DNA of 64,000 nt from Anaeromyces robustus (taxonomy: Eukaryota; Neocallimastigomycota; Neocallimastigomycetes; Neocallimastigales; Neocallimastigaceae): assembly GCA_002104895.1 (NCBI GenBank), contig MCFG01000234.1, positions 45,001-109,000 on the forward strand, in the 5' to 3' direction. Under the pieces are notes generated by a model. That model did not search any database, had not been told where the DNA came from, and worked only from the letters and a program-made list of their open reading frames with translations. A program made the position numbers and the translations under genes. Positions 22,130 to 36,879 of this stretch are shown here, piece after piece; the stretch's first letter is position 1, and each line of letters opens with the position of its first letter.

Positions 22130-23446
22130 ATAGAAAAAAAAATAAAGAAAAAACTTCAATTAAAAGAATTAAAAAAAAATAACAAAAAATAAAAAATAAA
22201 AAAATAAATAAAATGAATATAAAAATTAATATAATAGAAAAAAATATATAAAAAATAATAAAAATAACAAAACCAAAAAAAAATGAAAAAGTATTAAACA
22301 GTAAAAATAAACATTATAAACATGCAAAAAAAAAATAATAATAATACTAATATTAATGATGATTGGAAATAATTGAATTATTTTTTTTCATTAATATTAT
22401 AAATTTTAAAAAATATAAATAAATGTATTTATATTAATATAATATATTATAATTTTATATATAAATCAATGTATAGAAAAATATTTCATAAAAAAAACAG
22501 GGTTTTATTTTTATAAAAATAATATATTTCAATTATTTGTATATAAAGTAGTTTTTTTAAAAGAAAAAAAAAGTAATAATTTAAAATTCATTACAATCAT
22601 AAAAAAAAAAAAAAAGAAAAGAAAAGAAAAAAAATAAAATAAAATAAAAAATATAAATTATACGTAAATATTGATTATTTATCAAATAATTTTGATTTTA
22701 TATATACTATATAATTATAATTAACAATAATTATTTTTTAAAAATTATTAATTATATAATATATTATAATTACTATTTTTCAACTACTTTTCTTTAAAAA
22801 AAAATAATAAAAATAAAATAAAATATTTTATTAAATAAAATTTGAAATATAATTTATAAAAAATAAAAAAATATATATAATAAAATAAAATAAAATAAAA
22901 TATTTAAAATAAAGTTTAAAAAAAAATAAAAATAAAATAAAAACCAAAAAAATAATAATTTAATAAAAATTGGAGACTTTTTTTTATATATATGTTAATC
23001 ATTTTTAATGAATGTGTAGGTTTATTTTTTATTAATTCTTGTTATAAATGATTTTCTGGTAAAGAAATAAATAATTATAATATATATAGATCTTCGTTTT
23101 TTAAAAAAAAATAATATTTATAATTTATAATTAATAAATATTCATATTATTCATATAGTTTTATTATTTATAACATTTATTATTATATAATATTAAATAT
23201 TATTAAATTATTTTTTAATTTATTATTATAATAATATTTCTTAATTTCATTTTCATTTTCATTTTCAATCATAAAAATCTATCAAATGAAATATAAAAAA
23301 TAATAACTATAATAGTTATTTCAAATCATTTAATTATTTAAAACTGAATATTAATATTATATTTAATAATAAAAAAAGAAAAAGAAAAAGAAACCTACTT
23401 TTTTATTTATCTAAAAAAAATTCATTAATAAAAAATAATAATTAAC
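22130..23446. other. Intergenic 3' region of GH3 copy 1
   Basis: A- and T-rich non-coding DNA with (TAAAA)n near 22880-22910. No gene or structured element is recognised before the tRNA. Confidence 0.6.
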
Positions 23447-23520
23447 CACTCACGGCGGGACTTGAACCCGCAATCTTCAGATTAGAAGTCTGACGCCCTA
23501 TCCGATTAGGCTACGCGAGC
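23447..23520 (-). tRNA. tRNA-Arg(UCU)
   Basis: A full cloverleaf on the minus strand: acceptor GCTCGCG with CGTGAGT (including G-U pairs), T8 A9, and D arm GCCT...AGGGC. The anticodon stem TCAGA/TCTGA has loop CTTCTAA (anticodon TCT), and the T arm is GCGGG-TTCAAGT-CCCGC with discriminator G. It decodes AGA, a favoured Arg codon in this AT-rich DNA. There is no intron and no adjacent tRNA-Glu, unlike the two later copies. Confidence 0.95.
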
Positions 23521-24074
23521 CGTTATTAGTTTCTCCTATTTTCGGCTAAATTATTTATGTATCATTTGTAGAAAAAAAATTATATATGTAAAGATTTGGA
23601 GTGACCACTAGGTTATTGTAGGAAATTAATAATAAATAATAATATAATATATTAAATTATTTATAACACTATTGATTATTCACTTAATTAATTAGTAGAT
23701 TCATTTATATAATATATATTTGTTCATTTATTTATGGTTGATATTTATATTTTATTTATTATTAATTGATTGTTAATATCGACTCAAAGAGTCAAATAAA
23801 ATAAAATACATGAATTTATATATTCAAAAATCTATTCTAAATTATTACATGATTGGGCAAATTATTTAAAATAAGAATTATATAATTATTTAATTATTAT
23901 TTTAATTAAATAAATATAATATTAAGAACTAGATAAATTATTATATTAATTAAGTGAATAATAAATTAATATTTAAATAAATTTATTTCAATGAATACAT
24001 ATTATTAATTTAAGTAAATTATTATCTAATAATTGAGTGAATATATTTATTATTAATTAAATAAATAATATTAT

Positions 24075-24165
24075 TCCGAAAGGTAAAGAGTAAGGTTCGA
24101 ACCAGAGACAACCAACATAATAATAGAAGCAGGTAGAACTGAGCCTAATTAGTAGCCATAATGGA
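24075..24165 (-). other. tRNA-like relic or SINE-type sequence
   Basis: On the minus strand this GC-richer block carries a B-box-like TCTGGTTCGAACC and an upstream TGGCTACTAATTAGG that resembles an A box. Acceptor and anticodon stems do not form, so it is not a functional tRNA. It could be a tRNA pseudogene or the head of a SINE. Confidence 0.4.
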
Positions 24166-25163
24166 TCCATATCATTACAATATATAATTAATCATTATTA
24201 TAATATTATAATATTATTATTTTATTAATTATTATTAATTATTTTTTTTAATATATGTAAAAAATAAACAATAAAAAAAAAAACATAAAAATAAAAAACT
24301 ATAACTAAGATTAAATCAATCAAATTTTAGTAATTTAATTTTATATTATTTTTTTTTTTTAAAAATGCCAATAATTTAATTAAAATTTAATATAATTAAA
24401 TTAAATTTTTTTTTATAATTATTATTTTAAGTTTAAAAAAAAAAATAATTTATAAATATTATAAATATTATTTAAAAAATAATTTTTTTGATTATATATA
24501 TTAATATACATGATATTAAAAAAATACTTTTATCCAATTGTAATGTAATGATGATAGTTACATTTGAAATGTATTATTAATTAATTAATAAATTTTATTA
24601 TTATATTAAATTAAAAAGGGTGAATAAAATAAAAAATAATAATTGTGGTGAATGTGTGCTTTGTGATTTTTATTCGGAATAATAATAAATAATAATAATA
24701 AAAATTAATAATAAATAATAACAATTAATGATAATAATTAATGATAATAATAAATAATAATAATAAATATTAATAATAAAAATTAATAATAAATAATAAT
24801 AATAATAATATAATGTTAAAGGATAAATTATTTATTAATCATTATTAGAATTTAATTAATAAAGTTTTATTTATGTATTAATATACCAACAAAAAGCCTT
24901 TTTTTTTCATTTTGGTGTACAAAATTAAAAAGTCATTATATTAATTAATTTATATATCATTTTTATTATATATAAAAATTATTATTATTAATTCGTTATT
25001 ATATATTAAGTAACATATAATAATAATATATTTTATTATCATATATTTATTTTATTTATATATAATTATTACTTAAATTACACATACAATATATGCATTA
25101 TATGAAATATATATAATATATTAATAATTAAAAAATAGTATTGATAATGTCATGTAACATTAT

Positions 25164-25199
25164 TAATAACCATTAAAATGGAAATTTTAACGGTTATTA
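25164..25199. other. 16-bp hairpin with one mismatch
   Basis: Arms TAATAACCATTAAAAT and ATTTTAACGGTTATTA are separated by GGAA; they pair except for one A-C. It is isolated, with no gene close by. Confidence 0.6.
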
Positions 25200-25739
25200 A
25201 TATATCATAAAAAAAATTTAATAATCATTAATCTATTGAAGAAAGTCAACTGCATTATTTTTATTAGTTTTTATTAATTATCTTCAAAGTAATGAAGTTG
25301 ACATTAATATAAAAAGAATTAAAATAATTATTTTTTTTATATTTTGTTTTTTTTTTGTTTTTGTTTTTGTTTTTGTTTTTGTTTTTCATTTTTCATTTTT
25401 CATTTATATATATATATTTTTTTTTTTGAGTGTATTTTTTGTATCTTATTTTTTTGTATCTTATTTTTTATTTTTTTGTTTGTTTATTTTTTTTTATTCT
25501 CTTTCATAAACATGATAAATTATATTAAAATGAAACTTTATTATATAATAAAATAAAATTAATGAATAAATAAGTATAATACAAATAAATTTTAATATTA
25601 AATTATTGTTTACTTTTATATACGGCATTTAATATAATATTAAAATAATTTATAATATTAATAAATTATTAATATATATTTAAACTTTATTTCATTAAAA
25701 AACTCTAAAAATATAGTTTTTTTAATATGTTAATGTTAA

Positions 25740-25752
25740 TAATAATAATAAT

Positions 25753-25831
<79 letters not shown>
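25740..25831. repeat. (TAA)n microsatellite
   Basis: About 30 trinucleotide repeats with minor interruptions. Confidence 0.95.
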
Positions 25832-26289
25832 GATAATTATTAATATATTTAAACTATTGTTATTATAAAAAAACATTTTTATAATAACAATAGTTTATAA
25901 AGTTGATCATTAATTAAAAAAAAAAAACAGGATTTATTATTAATCTATTATAATCAATTAATATTTTACCATGTTATTATTTTCTAATCGTTTTTAATTT
26001 TTTTTATAATATTTAAACTTAAATCATTTTCATTTCATAACTAATATTGTTTATTATAAAGTTTAATATTTTATCAATTTAAGATAAAGATGTATATTAC
26101 ATAAATTATATATTATGCAAATAATTATAATAATAATTAATAAAAGTAATGATAATAATAAAAGTATATTTCATCTTTTTTTAATTACCATTGTAATAAA
26201 GTATTATTAAATAAGGTTTACAATAGGAACAAAAGTTTAAACAAAAAAATGAAATATTTAAAAGTAAAATAATAATAATAATAATAATT

Positions 26290-27729
26290 AATGTTTGAAA
26301 AACACGTTTTTTTGTTTTTATTTAAATAATAATAATAAAAAATATTTTTTAATTTAAATCAATTAATAATTGTTTTTTTTTTTTTTTTTTTTTTTTTTAT
26401 TATTATTATTTTCAATTTACCCAATAAATATTCTCCGGTTAATTTCTTCATCATTACGAACCATGAAAATTACAGTATTAAGTTTTAGATTCTTTTTTTG
26501 GTTATTGGTTTTGTTACATGATTAAATATTGATATTTTCTAATTTAAATTATCAAAGATATTAATTTATAATTAAATCGATTTACTTTTTCATTAAATAA
26601 GGATGCATGATTTCATAATAATACGAATAAAGTTTTTATATATTTATTAATAAATATATATTTCTACGGAATATTTTTTTATAAAAAAAAAAAAAAAAAA
26701 GAAAGATAAATTTTATACACTCATATTTTGTTGGTATAATTAATTATGTCATTTTATTTAAAATATTAATTCCGTTTTAAATATAGATTTGTATAATTTT
26801 ATTATTTATTTATCTTTTTAAATATAAATAACCATTTAATAAATACTTTATAATATTTAATTTTATAAATATAGCATAAAAAATAAAAATATAAAGATAA
26901 TATAAAAATTTATTAATATTGAATTTTTATTGCTTTTTTATGTTGAAGATTTATAAATAATAATTTTAATATTAAAGTAATAAATATTAAAAAATAAACC
27001 AAACCAAAAATAAAAAAAACATATAACTCAAAAAATAATAATAGTAATAATAATAAATATAAATTAATTATGTAAATTAAAATTATTATTTATTTTCAAT
27101 TATTATTAATAAATGACCCAATTCATTTAAATAAGTTTTTGTTTATTGTTTTATATTTTTTTAAATGCTTTATTAATTTTATTATTATATTAAAAATATA
27201 ATAATAAATATATTAAATTTCACTGTATTATATTATTATGTATAAATTTATTTAATTCAAGTCTTAGCATTCTACTTATTATATACATATAATAAGGGTG
27301 ATTATTTTAAAAATTAAAAATGAAAATAATTCCTTTTTGTATTAATTATGTTTTTATAAAATTATTAAATTAAGGAAAATTTTAAATTATTGTACTACAT
27401 TATTAGGGAAATTTTTTGAAAAATAATATATATAATATAATAATTAAGGTTTAATAATAATTTTATTTTTAATAAATTATAATATTAAACATAATACTAA
27501 AATAAAAATGTAATTATTAATATCTATTACTAAAAATGGAGGCTTTTAGAAAAAATATATTTATTTTTAATTAAAATAAACAAAGGAATAAAAATTATTA
27601 AAAAAAAAAATTAAAAAAAAAAAATTTCAAAAATTAATATAAATAGATTAAATTTTCTTTCGTAAAATATCATAAAAACAAAAATAAAAAATAAATAAAA
27701 AATAAATAAATAAATAACAAAAAAAAAAA
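26290..27729 (+). repeat. Duplicated upstream segment of GH3 copy 2
   Basis: Colinear landmarks occur here and at 32450-34182: TTTGAAAAACACGTTTTTTT, TTTACCCAATAAATATT, GGAATATTTTTTTA, then ATTGTACTA...AGGGAAATTTTTT and AATTAAGGTTTAA. The copies are diverged and differ by microsatellite expansion. They show that the duplication producing copies 2 and 3 included well over 1 kb of upstream DNA. Confidence 0.6.
27638..27646 (+). promoter_or_regulatory. TATA box of GH3 copy 2
   Basis: TATAAATAG, 83 bp before the ATG, followed by a pyrimidine-rich ATTTTCTTTC block that is conserved before copy 3. Confidence 0.5.
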
Positions 27730-30462
27730 ATGAAGTTTTTCAATATTTTAGTAATTGCCTTATTACTTATTAATTTGGCATTCGCTGTTCCAATTAAAAA
27801 GAAATGTAATTATTATTTATAATAATTATTTTTATTTATATTTTTTATTTATATATAAATAATTTTTATTTTTTAATAAATATTAATAAAATATATATAA
27901 TATATTTTACATATAAAAAATATAGGTATAGTAAAAAATAAAGGAGAAATTGGAAATAAAAATGACAGTGAAGAAATTGGAAATAATAATGAAAGCGAAG
28001 AAATTGGAAATAATAATGAAGCTGATGATGATAAAAAGGCTATTAATGGTCCTACAAGATTTGAAGGTGATGAAATATTCCCATATGAAACTGAACATAT
28101 TAATACTTTAGCTAGTTATACTTCTGAATGTACTGTTTTATTAAAAAAGAATGGTGATTTCCCTCTTACTAAAAAAGATACTAGAAAAGTTTACTTATAC
28201 GGTAATGGTGTAAGAAAAACTATTAAAGGTGGTACAGGTTCTGGTGATGTTAATTCACGTTCATTCGATAATATTGAAACTGCTTTCACTAAAGGTGGTT
28301 TTGAAATTTTAACTAAAGATTTCTTAGATGCTTATGATGAAATTTACGAAAAAGCTAACAAGGAATTCCAAGAAGAATTAAACAGTAATGGTGGTGGATT
28401 CTTAAACTTTGGTGCCATTATGACTGAACCAGATTATGATCTTCCATATGTTAAAGAAGGTGATCTTGCTATCTATGTTTTAAGTAGAATTTCTGGTGAA
28501 GGTACTGATAGAAAACCAATTAAGGGTGATCTCTTCCTTACTGATACTGAAAGAAAAATGATTAATGATTTAGCTAAAGGTTTCAAAAAATTCATGCTTG
28601 TTTTAAATACTGGTGGTCCAATGGATTTATCCGATCTTGATAGCGTTGAAAATGTTTTAGTTTTATCTCAACTTGGTGTTAACACTTCTAATACTTTAGT
28701 TGATGTTATTACGGGTGCTAAATATCCATCTGGTAAACTTGCTACTACTTGGACTAAATATGAAGATTATCAAACTATTGGTGATTTTGCTGAAAAAGAT
28801 GATACTAACTATAAGGAAGGTATTTACGTCGGTTACCGTTACTTCGATACAGTTAATACTGATGTTATGTATCCATTCGGTTTCGGTTTAGGTTACACTG
28901 ATTTCGAATATGAAATTAAATCTGCTAAATTAAATGGTGAAACTTTCGAAGTTAAAACAAATGTTAAAAATGTTGGTAAATACAAGGGTAAAGAAGTTAT
29001 GGAACTTTATTTATCTAAACCAAATACTTCTTTAGATGAACCATATCAAATTTTAGTTAACTTTGCTAAAACTAAAGAATTAAAACCAAAACAAAAGGAT
29101 ACTGTTACTATTAAATTCAAATTATCTGACTTTGCTAGTTATGATACTAAAACTGCTACTTACATTTTAGATAAAGGTGATTATGTTGTTCGTGTTGGTA
29201 ATTCTAGTAGAAACACTAAACCATGTGGTGTTATTAAGGTTAAATCTAGAATTGATGTTAGAAAAGTTGATAATAAATTAGGAGATCCAGGTTTCAAAGA
29301 TTACGTTCCAGAATTAAACAGAAAGAAGGAAAACTTAAGTAAGGTTAAGAAGTTTACTCTTAACGCTAAAAGTATTAAAAAGGAAGTTATTGATTATGAA
29401 AAGCCATATGAAATTAATGAAGCTGTTAAAGCTTTAACTCTTGAAGAAAAAGCTAAATTAGTTATTGGTGCTTATGTTGAAGATGCTATTGGTAGTCTTA
29501 TTGGTGCTGCTTCTACAACTGTTGCTGGTGCTGCTGGTGAAACTGCTAAAGTTGCTGGTTTAAAACCTGTTGTTATGGCTGATGGTCCAGCTGGTTTAAG
29601 ACTTGCTAAGAGTTATTTCCTTGATGAAACTGGTGCTCATAACCTTCAAGGTAATTTACCAGAATCTATGATGAATTTATTTGATGAAGAAACTAAAAAA
29701 TTAATTGAAGAAAGTATTCCAAAACCAAAAGAAGGTGAACCAATTTATCATCAATATGCTACTGCTATTCCAATTGGTACTGCTATCGCTCAAAGTTGGA
29801 ATAAAGAATTCGCTAGAATTTGTGGTGATATTGTTGGTACTGAAATGGAAATGTTTGGTGTTCAATTATGGCTTGCTCCAGCTTTAAATATTCATAGAAG
29901 TATCTTATGTGGTAGAAACTTCGAATATTATTCTGAAGATCCATATATTAGTGGTGCTATTACTGCTGCTATTACTAGTGGTGTTCAAAAGCATAAGAAT
30001 GCTTTCGTTACTCTTAAACACTTTGCTGCTAATAACCAAGAAACTAACCGTTATCTCAACAGTAGTAATGTTTCTGAAAGAGCTATGAGAGAAATTTACT
30101 TAAAGGGATTTGAAATTGCTGTTAAAGAAGCTAATCCAAAGGCTATTATGACTTCTTACAATTTAATTAATGGTATTCACTCTAACGAAAGTAAAGATTT
30201 AACTTCTGACATTTTAAGAAAAGAATTTGGTTATAAGGGTATTGTTATGACTGATTGGGTAATGAAAATGGAAGGTGATTACAAATATCCAAACCCAACT
30301 GCTTACAAGGTTATTAAGGCTACTGGTGATATTTTCATGCCAGGATCTAAAGCTGATTATGAAAATGTTCTTGAAGCCATTAAAAACAATGAATTAACTA
30401 TGGAAGAATTAGAAATTAGTGCTACTAGAATTTATAATTTAGCTAAAGAAATTGAAAATTAA
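27730..30462 (+). CDS. GH3 beta-glucosidase copy 2, secreted, permuted domain order
   Basis: Exons 27730-27805 and 27926-30462 encode 870 residues. A signal peptide (MKFFNILVIALLLINLAFA) is followed by a short E/N-rich linker with three EIGN-type repeats. GH3_C comes next (VLLKKNGDFPL; candidate acid/base Glu217 in SGEGTDRK; YKEGIYVGYRYFD), then an FnIII-like domain at about 340-450. GH3_N is last (DGPAGLR, KHFAANNQE, nucleophile Asp802 in VMTDW). This order is the reverse of most GH3 enzymes and is known from rumen bacterial beta-glucosidases such as those of Ruminococcus albus and Butyrivibrio fibrisolvens. Expected role: release of glucose from cello-oligosaccharides. There is no dockerin, so it is probably a free enzyme. 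Nearly identical to copy 3. Confidence 0.92.
27806..27925 (+). other. Intron of GH3 copy 2
   Basis: 120 nt, GTAATT...AATATAG, phase 1, splitting a Cys codon just after the signal peptide. Without removal the frame stops within a few codons. Confidence 0.88.
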
Positions 30463-30931
30463 ATTTAAAACATTTTAAAAAAAAAAAAAGAAAAAAAATT
30501 TCCCTTTTTTTCTTATAAAACTATATATAAAAAACTTCATTGTAATGATAACAACCAACAAAAATAAAAACTAAATCAAAATAATTCAAATTAAATCAAA
30601 TCAAATCAAAACAATAGAAAATTATATATATATAAATACACATATCGATAATATTAATAAATAAAATAATTACTATTATTTTTTTTATTAATATTATAAA
30701 ATTTATAAAATATAAATAAATATATTTTATAAAATTAGAAGAAAAATAAACAATATTTTTTTTCTTCAAAAGAAAAAGAAATTATTTATTTTTCAAAAAT
30801 TTTAACAATATTGAACAAAGAATAATTTTTGATAATATTTCAAAAATATTTTTTTTTTTCAATAAATTCGAAAATTGTAAAAAAAAAAATGTAATTCATA
30901 TTTATTACCTTTTAAAAAAAATTTTTTTTAA

Positions 30932-30963
<32 letters not shown>

Positions 30964-31503
30964 AAAAAAAAAAGCAAAAAAAAAAGAAAAAAAATCATAT
31001 ATATATATAAAATATTAATTATTTATAATTATTTATAAAATATATATGAACAATATTATTTAAAAAAAAAAATTGAAAATATTTTTGTTCTTTTTATTTT
31101 TAAATATAATAAAAATTTAATCAATTATATCAATTACATTTTTTAAACGTTTTTAATCATATAAACAACATTTTATGATTTTTTATCGCTATTTCATTTT
31201 TAATATTAATAAATAAAAAAAATTCTACTATTAAAATTTAAGAATATAATAATATGTAAAACATAAAAAAAAAAAAAACAAATTTAAAATAAAAAATAAA
31301 TTAAATATAAAAAATAATTATAAAAATATTGGCTTTATTACAAATTTTTTTATTTAATATATATATTTATATATAATATAATAATTAAATTTAAATAAAA
31401 ATAATAATAAAATAATAATATAATTTTGTCAATACAATTATTATAATATTTATTATTTTTATTTTTATTATTTATTATTTATTAATAATAAAAAATAAAT
31501 GTG

Positions 31504-31539
<36 letters not shown>

Positions 31540-31573
31540 TATTTTATTTTATTATTATTATTATTATTATTAC

Positions 31574-31608
<35 letters not shown>

Positions 31609-32449
31609 ATTATTATGATTATTATGATTATTATTATTATTAATTATTATTATTATTATTATTATTTATTATTTATTATTATTTATTATTTATTATTTTT
31701 ATTATTATTTATTATTAATTATTATTATTTTTATTATTATTATAATTATAACTATTATTATTAATTGTTATTATTATTTATTATTTATTATTATTATTAT
31801 TATTTATTATTTATTATTATTAGTCATTGTAATTTTTTATTATAATCATTCTTTTTATATTTATTATCAATTGTTATTATTATTTATTTTATTTTATTAC
31901 TATTATTATTTATTATAATTATTATTATTATTATGATTATGATTATGATTATTATTTATTATTTATATATTATTTATTATTTATTATTATTATTTATTAT
32001 TATGATTATTATTATTATTATTTATATATTATTTATTATTATTATCAATTGTCATTATTATTTATTATTTATTATTTCTACTTGTATGTACAATTAAAAT
32101 ATTAATATTATACAATAAAAATGATAAAATAATACAAATAATATAAAAATAATAAAATATAATAATACTAATAAATAATAATATTAATCAATAATAATAT
32201 TAATAATAATAAATAATATAGTTTAAAAAAAAAAGCATGCTTTTCGTTATCAAATAAATAAAAATTTTAATATATTTTTTCCCATTGTTTAAAAACATTA
32301 TTAAATATAGTTTACATAAAAATTAAAATTTTACAAAAAATTAAAATATTCTAAACAATAATCATAACTTAAAATAATAATAAAATAAAATTTAATTTAA
32401 TAAAAAAAAATAAATAAACAAAATAATAAAATTAATATTAAAAAAAATT
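30463..32449. other. Intergenic region between GH3 copies 2 and 3
   Basis: Non-coding A/T-rich 3' region with poly-A tracts near 30890-30990, then the ATT-rich tract described separately. No gene is recognised. Confidence 0.6.
31501..32075. repeat. Compound ATT-rich microsatellite
   Basis: About 570 bp of ATT repeats mixed with ATTT, ATG and ATC variants. It translates to poly-Leu, poly-Ile or poly-Tyr and is not a gene. Confidence 0.9.
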
Positions 32450-34182
<1,733 letters not shown>

Positions 34183-36879
34183 ATGAAGTTTTTCAATATT
34201 TTAGTAATTGCCTTATTACTTATTAATTTGGCATTCGCTGTTCCAATTAAAAAGAAATGTAATTATTTATTTATTTTCTTTTTATTTATATATAAATAAT
34301 TTTTATTTTTTAATATATATTAATAAAATATATATAATATACATAATATAAAAAATATAGGTATTGTTACCGGTAATACAGGAAAAGAAAATGGAAATAA
34401 AAATGAAAGCGAAGAAATTGGAAATAATAATGAAGCTGATGATGATAAAAAGGCTATTAATGGTCCTACAAGATTTGAAGGTGATGAAATATTCCCATAT
34501 GAAACTGAACATATTAATACTTTAGCTAGTTATACTTCTGAATGTACTGTTTTATTAAAAAAGAATGGCGATTTCCCTCTTACTAAAAAGGATACTAGAA
34601 AAGTTTACTTATATGGTAATGGTGTAAGAAAAACTATTAAAGGTGGTACAGGTTCTGGTGATGTTAATTCACGTTCATTCGATAATATTGAAACTGCTTT
34701 CACTAAAGGTGGTTTTGAAATTTTAACTAAAGATTTCTTAGATGCTTATGATGAAATTTACGAAAAAGCTAACAAGGAATTCCAAGAAGAATTAAACAGT
34801 AATGGTGGTGGATTCTTAAACTTTGGTGCCATTATGACTGAACCAGATTATGATCTTCCATATGTTAAAGAAGGTGATCTTGCTATCTATGTTTTAAGTA
34901 GAATTTCTGGTGAAGGTACTGATAGAAAACCAATTAAGGGTGATCTCTTCCTTACTGATACTGAAAGAAAAATGATTAATGATTTAGCTAAAGGTTTCAA
35001 AAAATTCATGCTTGTTTTAAATACTGGTGGTCCAATGGATTTATCCGATCTTGATAGCGTTGAAAATGTTTTAGTTTTATCTCAACTTGGTGTTAACACT
35101 TCTAATACTTTAGTTGATGTTATTACGGGTGCTAAATATCCATCTGGTAAACTTGCTACTACTTGGACTAAATATGAAGATTATCAAACTATTGGTGATT
35201 TTGCTGAAAAAGATGATACTAACTATAAGGAAGGTATTTACGTCGGTTACCGTTACTTCGATACAGTTAATACTAATGTTATGTATCCATTCGGTTTCGG
35301 TTTAGGTTACACTGATTTCGAATATGAAATTAAATCTGCTAAATTAAATGGTGAAACTTTCGAAGTTAAAACAAATGTTAAGAATGTTGGTAAATACAAG
35401 GGTAAAGAAGTTATGGAACTTTATTTATCTAAACCAAATACTTCTTTAGATGAACCATATCAAATTTTAGTTAACTTTGCTAAAACTAAAGAATTAAAAC
35501 CAAAACAAAAGGATACTGTTACTATTAAATTCAAATTATCTGACTTTGCTAGTTATGATACTAAAACTGCTACTTACATTTTAGATAAAGGTGATTATGT
35601 TGTTCGTGTTGGTAATTCTAGTAGAAACACTAAACCATGTGGTGTTATTAAGGTTAAATCTAGAATTGATGTTAGAAAAGTTGATAATAAATTAGGAGAT
35701 CCAGGTTTCAAAGATTACGTTCCAGAATTAAACAGAAAGAAGGAAAACTTAAGTAAGGTTAAGAAGTTTACTCTTAACGCTAAAAGTATTAAAAAGGAAG
35801 TTATTGATTATGGAAAACCATATGAAATTAATGAAGCTGTTAAAGCTTTAACTCTTGAAGAAAAAGCTAAATTAGTTATTGGTGCTTATGTTGAAGATGC
35901 TATTGGTAGTCTTATTGGTGCTGCTTCTACAACTGTTGCTGGTGCTGCTGGTGAAACTGCTAAAGTTGCTGGTTTAAAACCTGTTGTTATGGCTGATGGT
36001 CCAGCTGGTTTAAGACTTGCTAAGAGTTATTTCCTTGATGAAAATGGTAATGCTTATAATCTTGAAGGTGGATTACCAGCTTCTATGTTAGAATTATTCC
36101 CAGAAGATATAAGAAAAACAATTGAAGCTAGTATTCCAAAACCAAAAGAAGGTGAACCAATTTATCATCAATATGCTACTGCTATTCCAATTGGTACTGC
36201 TATCGCTCAAAGTTGGAATAAAGAATTCGCTAGAATTTGTGGTGATATTGTTGGTACTGAAATGGAAATGTTTGGTGTTCAATTATGGCTTGCTCCAGCT
36301 TTAAATATTCATAGAAGTATCTTATGTGGTAGAAACTTCGAATATTATTCTGAAGATCCATATATTAGTGGTGCTATTACTGCTGCTATTACTAGTGGTG
36401 TTCAAAAGCATAAGAATGCTTTCGTTACTCTTAAACACTTTGCTGCTAATAACCAAGAAACTAACCGTTATCTCAACAGTAGTAATGTTTCTGAAAGAGC
36501 TATGAGAGAAATTTACTTAAAGGGATTCGAAATTGCTATTAAAGAAGCTAATCCAAAGGCTATTATGACTTCTTACAATTTAATTAATGGTATACACTCT
36601 AACGAAAGTAAAGATTTAACTTCTGACATTTTAAGAAAAGAATTTGGTTATAAGGGTATTGTTATGACTGATTGGGTAATGAAAATGGAAGGTGATTACA
36701 AATATCCAAACCCAACTGCTTACAAGGTTATTAAGGCTACTGGTGATATTTTCATGCCAGGATCTAAAGCTGATTATGAAAATGTTCTTGAAGCCATTAA
36801 AAACAATGAATTAACTATGGAAGAATTAGAAATTAGTGCTACTAGAATTTACAATTTAGCTAAAGAAATTGAAAATTAA
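34183..36879 (+). CDS. GH3 beta-glucosidase copy 3, secreted, permuted domain order
   Basis: Exons 34183-34258 and 34361-36879 encode 864 residues with the same signal peptide and domain order as copy 2 (GH3_C, FnIII-like, GH3_N). The candidate acid/base is Glu210 and the nucleophile Asp796. Outside two places it differs from copy 2 by only a handful of residues. The places are the post-signal linker, which is seven residues shorter and has lost one EIGN repeat, and a 35-residue patch after SYFLDE that differs at more than half its positions. Same predicted activity as copy 2. No dockerin or CBM. The TATA region is less clear than in copy 2. The gene is intact and probably functional. Confidence 0.92.
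34259..34360 (+). other. Intron of GH3 copy 3
   Basis: 102 nt, GTAATT...AATATAG, phase 1, homologous to the copy 2 intron with small indels. Confidence 0.88.

Larger units (their letters stand above)
23521..27637. other. Intergenic region between tRNA-Arg and GH3 copy 2
   Basis: About 4 kb with no protein gene. It holds a tRNA-like relic (24075-24165), a hairpin (25164-25199), a (TAA)n tract (25740-25831) and poly-T near 26370-26398. The last 1.4 kb resembles the region upstream of GH3 copy 3. Confidence 0.6.

Noticed and set aside
31501-31764. Poly-Leu/Ile/Tyr frame
   Set aside because: Translated compound ATT repeat.
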